A stretch of DNA of 64,000 bases from positions 62,001-126,000 of the forward strand of contig JAUTCR010000058.1 of assembly GCA_030673895.1 (NCBI GenBank), written 5' to 3'. Position 1 is the first letter of the stretch, and each line of letters opens with the position of its first letter. The notes under the pieces were generated by a model that worked only from the letters and a program-made list of their open reading frames with translations, did not search any database and was not told where the DNA came from. Position numbers and translations under genes: made by a program. Below are positions 54,636 through 61,638 of this stretch, piece by piece. This stretch comes from Verrucomicrobiota bacterium JB023. GTDB lineage: Bacteria; Verrucomicrobiota; Verrucomicrobiia; Verrucomicrobiales; Akkermansiaceae.

Positions 54636-54688
54636 TTGGGGAATTGAGCCTTCCCCAAGCATGACGATACCAGCCGCGAAATTGGGGA
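54636..54688. promoter_or_regulatory. Triplicate TTGGGGA boxes upstream of the sigma factor gene
   Basis: TTGGGGA occurs at 54636-54642, its exact inverse TCCCCAA at 54652-54658 (nine-base spacer), and again in direct orientation at 54682-54688. The inverted pair begins 5 bp from the ATG of the sigma gene and would form a 7-base-pair hairpin in its leader. Could be an operator or a translational control structure. Confidence 0.45.
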
Positions 54689-54773
54689 AGAGTGCCCTAC
54701 AAGCTATCCAAAAAATGAACCATGGGAAGAAAATCTTTCCCCTCGCCCCCGAGCGCTGCGGACGGTCTCCGCC

Positions 54774-57700
54774 TCAATAGTCCACAGCCTCGATCCACTC
54801 GAGATCATCCCACCATCCGGTATCATTGCCCACGGCTTCCCCGGGCGTGGTGCGGCCACTGGTCACAATCTCGGTGATTTTATCTTCCAGCAGAGCAGCA
54901 AGCCGCGCGTTGGCACCGTAAACATTCTGACTCTCCGTGGGGTCACTGGCGAGGTGATAGAGCTCATAGCCGCTCCCTTCATGTGGCATGATGAGCTTCC
55001 ATTCGCCGTCACGGATCGCGAAGCGGCCGCTGAAGGAGTGATGTATCAGGGGCAAGCGCTCAGGCGCCGCGCTCTCATCACGGAGAACCTCATAGAAGCT
55101 CACACTGTCTTCGCCGCTCTGCTCATCGAGGTCCACCCCCAACATCTCCGCACAGGTCGCCAGCAGATCCGTCTGACAGATTGGTTGATCCCAAGATCGT
55201 CCGGGGCGATCGATCCCCGCTGGCCAGCGCACAACGAAGGGAACCCGATGCCCTCCCTCGTAGATATCCCTCTTCCCTCCCCGGTAAATGCCCGCGCTAT
55301 CATGCTCGTAGGTTGTCACCCTCGCCTTGTAAGTGGTCTCCGGTCCATTATCACTACTGACAATCACCATCGTATTGTTCGCCAGGCCGTTCTCATCGAG
55401 GTAGTCGAGCACGCGCCCCATATGATAATCCGTCTCCATCATGAAGTCCCCGTAAGCACCAGCCTCACTAAGCCCCAGAAAATCCTCGCGCGGAATCACT
55501 GGCTTGTGGGGTGAGGTGTATGGGATGTAGATGAAGAAAGGGCGCCCTGCCTGCGCATCATCGACTCGTCCCTCCATCCACTCGAGGGCCTCATCAGTGA
55601 AGCGCGTGAGGCAAAGCACATCATCGAAGTCAGGCGCTGCTTCCAAACCACTCGACTGGTTGTAGGGAGGGGTGATCCGGTAATCACTGAAGACGCCGGG
55701 GAGACCATTCGGCTTCTTGGAAGTGAACTGGGTCGGATTGACTGGAGTGAAGCGCCCTTCGATCCAAGCCAAATAGCCAAAGTTCATCGACGCGGGTATT
55801 CCGTAAAAGTGGTCGAATCCCACGTCCAAGGGCATGTCGTCGATCGGCTGGGAGAAGTCCCGGTTCCCATTCGTCCCCGGGATATCCATGCCCAGATGCC
55901 ACTTGCCAACCATGGCCGTGGCGTATCCCTGACTCTTTAGCAAGGAAGCCAAAGTCATTCGCTCATCCGGGATGAGAGCCGGATCGTCAGAGCCCAGCAC
56001 ATTGGTCTTTAGTGAAGTGCGCCAGCAATAGCGGCCCGTCAGCAAGCCATAGCGAGAGGGCGTGCAGACCGTATCGGAGGAATGAGCGTCCGTGAAGTTG
56101 ATACCTTGGGCAGCCAGGCGATCATGGTGCGGGGTGGGAAACTTCGTCTCGGGATTATTGGCCCCCATATCACCGTAGCCTTGGTCGTCGGTGTAAAAGA
56201 GGACGATATTGGGACGCCCTCGAATCTCGGTCCGTGAGTTGACTTTCACAAACATCGAGGAATCGTCGCTGGCGACCTGATAGCGAGCCTTCTCGTAGTC
56301 TCCATCTACTGGACTTGCCGTATTTTCGGTCAAGAAACCTAGGAAAGGTTGCCAGCTCTCCAAGTCCGCGGACACGAGCAGCTCATACCCGACCCCTGCC
56401 TTACGCTGGCGGCGAAAGGAAAGCTCCAATGAGGAATCGATCTCAATTTGCGGAATCGAGCCTTGTTCATTCATCAGGCTCCCGAAGGCTTGCTCAACGA
56501 TATTAGGGAACTGATCGCCATCGCTATCATCGAGGCCCCCTTCGCCCAAATGACCGAAAGCAGTCATCTCCAGCGCATCCAGCAGGCCGTCCTCGTCACC
56601 ATCCTGTCCGCTGGGCGTGATTTCTCCGTCAAGAGGGTTCGACAAGGCGGCTAGCTCCGCTCCATCCGGGAAGCCATCCTCATCACTATCCGGCAATAAT
56701 GGATCGGTCCTGAAGGTGACTAATTCGTCGAGGTCATTGAGAAAATCATCATCGCTATCCGCATCTCTGGGGTCCGTCCGATAGTGACGAACTTCGGCGA
56801 AGTCATCCAAGCCATCCCGGTCCGAATCCCTTTCCCCCGCGAGAGTATTCAGATTGAACTCCTCGAAATTGCTTAATCCATCTCCGTCCAAATCAGCATC
56901 ACGATCCGTCGCGTCCGCAGGGTCGAGACCATTGGCCAGCTCCCACTCGTCCAGCATCCCGTCATGATCTCCATCAACGATCACCGGCTCAATCGGGTAG
57001 TAGCCAGCCACTTGGAAGGCGTCCATTGTCACTGCCGTCCCTGCCTCTGCTTCTTGCTCGTAAGTCATGGCTGCGAAGATGTTATTGTCTCCCGAAATCA
57101 CCGAAAAATCGAAGACCTCCACCCATCCTCCATTCGCGGCAAGACCATTGCCCACGCCGTCCAGCCGGGCGCTCCAGCCTCCCTCGTCAAGCTCAAGCGT
57201 AGCGGAGTAATCATCTTGAAAACTAGACAGGCCGTAGCTCCCCAAGGAGCCCAAAACCTGCTCATCCCCACTAGAATTATGGTAGACCAAGTCAACCTCA
57301 CCCTCGAGAAAGCGCAGCCCCAGAGACCAACCATTGAAAGGACCATCCCGATCCGCCTGATACCAAAACTCAGTTCGCCCCCCTTGGATACCTAGCCAAT
57401 GCCCCCGCCCGCTTGGTCCCCCGTCCTCGTCCACGATGGTTTCCATGGAGGCCGTGACCTCAAATCTCTGAAAACTCGACCCATCAAAGCTTCCCTGACT
57501 CACCGCTCCCACCACTCCAGAGGCGTCCGGCTCATCCGAGGTCATCGTCGCTCTCCCCAGCGCATTGTCCCACGCCGGCGCACCTATCCCGTTGGAGAGA
57601 AGAGTGAATTCCTCCTGGAGGCCGTCATCCACTTGATTGAATGAGGCAGCGATCAGCAGCTCGGGCGCGACAGGATCCCCAGCGACCACAATCGACCCCA

Positions 57701-58442
57701 TATCCAGTATGGTGCCCGCCTCATTGGCTTGCTGATAGGTCGCCGCCGCATGGATGGTGCTATCCGCAGCCAACGTCGCGTAGTCGAAGGCCGCCGGCCA
57801 TGCACCTTGCGCGTCGACCGCTCCATCAATACCGGTCAGACAGACCTGCCACCCATCGGAGGCGAAGCGGAAAGCAACGGTGTAGCCATTCTGCAGACTC
57901 GTGAGCGTGTAAGTCCCCAGCGACGCAATCGTGATCTCATTCCCACTAGTGTTGTCGTAGACCAAATTCAGCGACCCGGCGAGATAGCGGATCCCCACCG
58001 CCCAGCCATCGACTGCGCCCTGCCGTTGCGCGTTGTTCCAAAGCTCCAGATCCGTCCCTTGCAGGCCGGCCCAATGCCCGTTGTTGGTCGGTTGCCCATC
58101 GGGATCAGCGATGCGGTCGATCGTGAAAGTTGCCGTAATGGCGGTGAAGGAGGACCCATCAAAGGTGGCTTCGCTCACACATCCCACCGTTCCACTGGAT
58201 GACTCGTTGGCCGACATGGTGGCCTCCCCTGTTTCGTTATCCCAAGCGGGCGACCCGGCTCCGTTGGTCAAGAGCGTGAAAGTCTCTGCCAGTCCATCGT
58301 CTGTGCCGTTGAAGGTGGCCGTGATGAGAGGCACTTCCGCCGGAGGAAGAGGTGTCGCTTCGACGGCTTGCGGCATCGCCGCGAAGGCCAGGCAAAACAG
58401 CCAGCTCAGACCCGGCTTTCGAATGGTAGTGATGAGGCTCAT
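54774..58442 (-). CDS. Exported sulfatase fused to tandem lectin-like and calcium-repeat domains
   Basis: 1222-residue exported protein from ATG 58442 (signal peptide to about residue 28). Residues 38-260 and 262-482 are a tandem repeat of a ~223-residue lectin-like domain (both start with FN...DDGL.E.FTLL.NG..APAWDN-type sequence). Residues 488-655 hold thrombospondin type 3-like calcium repeats (DGDGLSNFEEF, DSDRDGLDDFAEV). Residues about 660-738 are the YELLVSADLESW module, which elsewhere in the window is C-terminal. The sulfatase follows: PNIVLFYTDDQGYGDMG, formylglycine site C793-T-P-S-R with GLLTGRYCWR, and VGKWHLGM. An upstream in-frame start at 58583 is rejected because it precedes the signal peptide. 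Acts on a sulfated polysaccharide; substrate unknown. Confidence 0.88.
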   Translation of the reverse strand: MSLITTIRKPGLSWLFCLAFAAMPQAVEATPLPPAEVPLITATFNGTDDGLAETFTLLTNGAGSPAWDNETGEATMSANESSSGTVGCVSEATFDGSSFTAITATFTIDRIADPDGQPTNNGHWAGLQGTDLELWNNAQRQGAVDGWAVGIRYLAGSLNLVYDNTSGNEITIASLGTYTLTSLQNGYTVAFRFASDGWQVCLTGIDGAVDAQGAWPAAFDYATLAADSTIHAAATYQQANEAGTILDMGSIVVAGDPVAPELLIAASFNQVDDGLQEEFTLLSNGIGAPAWDNALGRATMTSDEPDASGVVGAVSQGSFDGSSFQRFEVTASMETIVDEDGGPSGRGHWLGIQGGRTEFWYQADRDGPFNGWSLGLRFLEGEVDLVYHNSSGDEQVLGSLGSYGLSSFQDDYSATLELDEGGWSARLDGVGNGLAANGGWVEVFDFSVISGDNNIFAAMTYEQEAEAGTAVTMDAFQVAGYYPIEPVIVDGDHDGMLDEWELANGLDPADATDRDADLDGDGLSNFEEFNLNTLAGERDSDRDGLDDFAEVRHYRTDPRDADSDDDFLNDLDELVTFRTDPLLPDSDEDGFPDGAELAALSNPLDGEITPSGQDGDEDGLLDALEMTAFGHLGEGGLDDSDGDQFPNIVEQAFGSLMNEQGSIPQIEIDSSLELSFRRQRKAGVGYELLVSADLESWQPFLGFLTENTASPVDGDYEKARYQVASDDSSMFVKVNSRTEIRGRPNIVLFYTDDQGYGDMGANNPETKFPTPHHDRLAAQGINFTDAHSSDTVCTPSRYGLLTGRYCWRTSLKTNVLGSDDPALIPDERMTLASLLKSQGYATAMVGKWHLGMDIPGTNGNRDFSQPIDDMPLDVGFDHFYGIPASMNFGYLAWIEGRFTPVNPTQFTSKKPNGLPGVFSDYRITPPYNQSSGLEAAPDFDDVLCLTRFTDEALEWMEGRVDDAQAGRPFFIYIPYTSPHKPVIPREDFLGLSEAGAYGDFMMETDYHMGRVLDYLDENGLANNTMVIVSSDNGPETTYKARVTTYEHDSAGIYRGGKRDIYEGGHRVPFVVRWPAGIDRPGRSWDQPICQTDLLATCAEMLGVDLDEQSGEDSVSFYEVLRDESAAPERLPLIHHSFSGRFAIRDGEWKLIMPHEGSGYELYHLASDPTESQNVYGANARLAALLEDKITEIVTSGRTTPGEAVGNDTGWWDDLEWIEAVDY

Positions 58443-58708
58443 GGGGTGAAGCGAAGAGGCATCGGGATGGAAGGAGCAGCGAGCGAACCGCAGGTTCTTT
58501 GCCCGCGGCAAGGGCGAAGGACGCCCTCGAAAAAGCGGCGGGAAAAGGCGGATGGAAGCTTGGCAAAGAGAGCGAAGGAGCACGGCGATAGTGAGGATTT
58601 TCAGCCGGGCGATAGTTGCCGACCTTATCCTATATACGCGCCTGGATCGAATCTTGGGACAGCCCGGAGAGATTCCGGGCTTCCCTTCCCTGGCCCCTTA
58701 GCCTGAGG

Positions 58709-58727
58709 AAAAAGGCCCGAGAGGGCC
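58709..58727 (-). terminator. Rho-independent terminator downstream of the gene at 58742
   Basis: On the minus strand GGCCC-TCTC-GGGCC is followed by five T residues (58709-58713 in window coordinates). It lies 15 bp after the stop codon. Confidence 0.75.
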
Positions 58728-58741
58728 GCAGATTGCGGCAA

Positions 58742-59368
58742 TTAATCGCCGAAGTAGAAAATCTCCAGGAAGCGGGAGACCTCGCGACTCGTTTCCGCAA
58801 GAAACAAGCCCTTGCCCTTTTGGAGGGCACGCTTGAAGTGAGGGCCCGGCTCAATGTTCTCGTTAGGCTGGTGCTCGATCAGTTCGTCAAGACGGACTTG
58901 CTTGATCGATTCAACCTGTTTGCGAAGGGCCTGCACGCATTCGCCCTTCCCATTCACATAATAGCGAAACTCCGTGAGTGTGCCTTTGGTCTCGGGCAAG
59001 CCGTCGCTGCCTTGCTCGCCGGTGAAGACCCAGTGGCTCTCCTTCACCAGGATGAAGAAAATCCGGCCATCTTGATAGTAGAAGTGCTCCTCCGCCGCCC
59101 CATGCTCGCCGCCGGCATGGGTAATGGCCACTGCCAAGAGCCCGTCCTCATAATCATACCGGATGGCCTGACCTTCCATCGGGCCTTTTGCCACATGAAA
59201 AGGGAGCTTGCTGACCGACAGAGGCTCCTGAGCCCGAATCTTTCCGTAGAGCTGGCGCACCTGCCGCACGGTCCCGGTTGCCGACTTTTCCTCCGCGCCA
59301 GTCTGCGTCAGACCCAAGCCCAACGTGAACGCCAGAGAGACCGCCAAATTCCGTATTCTTCTCATCAT
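58742..59368 (-). CDS. Secreted hypothetical protein
   Basis: 208-residue protein from ATG 59368 (MMRRIRNLAVSLAFTLGLGLTQTGA signal peptide). The mature region has RYDYEDGLLAVAITHAGGEHG, HFYYQDGRIFFILVKESHWVF and a C-terminal helical segment (RKQVESIKQVRLDELI). The alternation of beta strands with acidic turns (a substrate-like YYQDGRIFFI pattern) resembles periplasmic proteins of unknown role in this phylum. The family is not recognised. It has its own terminator, is preceded by 225 bp of intergenic DNA and does not form an operon with the neighbouring sulfatase gene. Confidence 0.6.
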   Translation of the reverse strand: MMRRIRNLAVSLAFTLGLGLTQTGAEEKSATGTVRQVRQLYGKIRAQEPLSVSKLPFHVAKGPMEGQAIRYDYEDGLLAVAITHAGGEHGAAEEHFYYQDGRIFFILVKESHWVFTGEQGSDGLPETKGTLTEFRYYVNGKGECVQALRKQVESIKQVRLDELIEHQPNENIEPGPHFKRALQKGKGLFLAETSREVSRFLEIFYFGD

Positions 59369-59594
59369 CTCGCTCGGGGCCGGGTCCATGGGCAATGCTT
59401 CGGCCCAAACGGTGCCAACCGCTCATCACGAAATGCACGCGGAATCCCGGTCCGGCAAGTGATACTTTCCCGACCTTGCCTCCCTTTCTCACAATTGCGA
59501 GCCGCCCTCTCCCGTCACCGAAGCCTTCCCGCGGCTTCTGCCACCCGCAGTCTGCAGAAGGCGCGTCCTTTAAATCAGTTGTGCGACAGGCGAG

Positions 59595-60575
59595 ATGAAG
59601 CCAACTTGCCGCATGCTGAAGTGGGCTCGACTACTCCTTCTTGTCATCCTGGCCAATCGAGCGACGGCACAGGAGGAGATGCCCGCCGCTTGGCCGCGTC
59701 AGTTTCACTCACCTGCTCCGGCAGTGAAAGCGATTCCCGGAAATGATGCGCTCTGGAGGTGGCAGGTGGAAAGTCTCCGCATCCACTCCACCCAGAGCAT
59801 CCCGCCTCGAGAACTTCAGGATCTCGCCCGGACCTGCCATAGCCTGATGGCATTGCTCAAGCACCTCCCCCTCTCCTTGTATCACCCTCCGGTAGAGCCC
59901 CTGATCATCATCACCCCCAATCAAGAGGCTCACGTCCGGCTCGGTGCCCCCGAGCTATCGGCCGGCTACTATGACGGACGGAATAGCCGCCTCCTCATCC
60001 GGGGCGACCAACTCCTCACCCCAGCCAACGGAACCTCCCGGCTCTCCCCCCTCGTGCTGGATAATCCGCTGCTGATCCACGAGATGACTCACCTGGCCAT
60101 GCACCGCAGCCTCCGGGGCCTTGAGCCGTGGCTGAGTGAAGGATTGGCCGAATACTTCGCCACCAGCTACGCAGGCGAGGGACGCTTCCGCTTCGATCAA
60201 CTCACCCACCGCATTCCGCAGCGTATCCTCCGCTTCTACCCGCAAGAAACCCGCCCCACCTTGCGGTTGCCATCCCTAGCCACCTTCATCGCCTTCGATT
60301 CAAAGGGCTGGACCGCCCACTTGAAGTCCCTCCAGCCCGAGGAACGCTATCAGCCCTACGCCGCCGCGCTACTCCTCACCCACTATGTTCTGGAAGGAGC
60401 CGAGCGTCGCACCGCGTTGGATTCCCATCTACGCCAGCTGCAAGCCCCTTCCTCCAGGCGCCAACGCCGGACCGCCCGCCTCTCACTCGAGCCAAGCGAA
60501 GTGATTGAGCGGAAGCTCATCAACTACTGGCAAAGCCGGGGTCTGACGCTTCACTTCGACGAATCAAAAGATTGA
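59595..60575 (+). CDS. Secreted gluzincin peptidase-like protein (HExxH)
   Basis: 326-residue exported protein (signal peptide MKPTCRMLKWARLLLLVILANRATA). The zinc motif is His162-Glu163-x-x-His166 (HEMTH), followed by Glu182 in WLSEGLAEYF, the third ligand expected for gluzincin metallopeptidases of the DUF1570/peptidase MA type. The preceding PLIIITPNQEAH and following PYAAALLLTHYVLE fit the same fold. Its peptidase activity and substrate are unverified. Its end overlaps the convergent VTT gene by 12 bp. Confidence 0.75.
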   Translation: MKPTCRMLKWARLLLLVILANRATAQEEMPAAWPRQFHSPAPAVKAIPGNDALWRWQVESLRIHSTQSIPPRELQDLARTCHSLMALLKHLPLSLYHPPVEPLIIITPNQEAHVRLGAPELSAGYYDGRNSRLLIRGDQLLTPANGTSRLSPLVLDNPLLIHEMTHLAMHRSLRGLEPWLSEGLAEYFATSYAGEGRFRFDQLTHRIPQRILRFYPQETRPTLRLPSLATFIAFDSKGWTAHLKSLQPEERYQPYAAALLLTHYVLEGAERRTALDSHLRQLQAPSSRRQRRTARLSLEPSEVIERKLINYWQSRGLTLHFDESKD

Positions 60576-61169
60576 AAAGGAGCTAATCACGTAGGTCAGC
60601 ACCACCACAATCACCGTCCCTGCGGTGATCCAGAAAGTGTGCTTCTGCCAAACCTCCTCCGCCTTTTCCCCCATCAAGGCCACAATCGCGGCAAGACCAT
60701 AATAGCGGATCCCCCGCCCGATGAGAGTCGCCAGCAAAAACATCGGCAACGAGTAGGAGGCCGCCCCCGCCGCCAGCATCGCGGCCTGAAACGGAATCGG
60801 GGTGATACACACCAAGATCAATGCGCCAAAGCCATAATCATCAAAGAGATTACGAAACTTCTCCATCCCTCCCGAGAGACCGAAAGTGTCGATTAGCCAC
60901 TGGCCCGCCGATTCGAAGAAGAAACGCCCGATGCCGTAGCCGACCAGAGCGCCCAAGACACAGCCAACGAGGACGATCGTGCTGATGAGCCAGATCTGCT
61001 TCCTCCGGGCAAGGAGGAAAGGCACCATCACAAATTCAATCATGATGGGCAGAACGGTTGATTCGAGAAACGATAACACGCCGATGGCTGCCAAGCTATG
61101 GCGCGAATCACGCACCCATCTCGACCATTTCTCACTGCGGCTTTCATTGGTATTCTGAGTGTTAGGCAT
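60564..61169 (-). CDS. VTT/DedA-like membrane protein
   Basis: 201-residue integral membrane protein of the VTT (DedA/YqaA-like) family. From the ATG at 61169, an N-terminal soluble stretch is followed by FLESTVLPIMIEFVMVPFLLA, with the family's E-x-x-x-P-I, GALVGYGIGRFFFE, then CITPIPFQAAMLAAGAASYSL and IGRGIRYYGL. Members are putative scramblases or transporters, and DedA proteins are linked to membrane potential and lipid recycling. The role here is not further specified. It is convergent with and overlaps the peptidase-like gene by 12 bp. Confidence 0.85.
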   Translation of the reverse strand: MPNTQNTNESRSEKWSRWVRDSRHSLAAIGVLSFLESTVLPIMIEFVMVPFLLARRKQIWLISTIVLVGCVLGALVGYGIGRFFFESAGQWLIDTFGLSGGMEKFRNLFDDYGFGALILVCITPIPFQAAMLAAGAASYSLPMFLLATLIGRGIRYYGLAAIVALMGEKAEEVWQKHTFWITAGTVIVVVLTYVISSFSIF

Positions 61170-61638
61170 AATCAACAATCCTCCCGCTGCCGGGAACCGT
61201 CATGTTCGCGCAGATTTGGATCCTCGCCACTCAAAGTTAGAACCCCGCCCCCATTTTGCTAACAAAGACACCAAAAAGAAAGCTAGCCTTCCTTTCGGTG
61301 GAACCCGCTCAGCGAGAATCGTTCCTCGAATTAGGGCAAATCCCCCCCTCAAACTGAGTCCGCTTCATTTCATCAAAATGGGTGACAACAACGAAAACAG
61401 CGACATTTTCCCCCAGCAAATTAATCTATCTATAGTAACTATAATCGAATTAGGAAAATGACGAAATTAACCGCATTTTTGATGGAGAAAACCACCTTAT
61501 CGCTCTAGTAGAAGCACGCATCAATTGGCTCATCTCTCGGGTCCCACGACTTGTAGCGAGAGCGTGGCTCAATCCACAGACAGGGATATCTGTCTGCAAA
61601 TAAAGAGCTAACCCTTTGGCCCTTAGATTCATCAGTTC
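61170..61638. other. Divergent intergenic region with possible leader structures
   Basis: 469 bp between the VTT gene and the sorbosone-dehydrogenase-like gene. It is AT-rich near 61370-61490. At 61534-61539/61557-61562 (CTCTCG/CGAGAG) and 61577-61583/61590-61596 (CAGACAG/CTGTCTG) are short inverted repeats that might fold in the leader of the gene at 61639. No known riboswitch was recognised. Confidence 0.4.
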
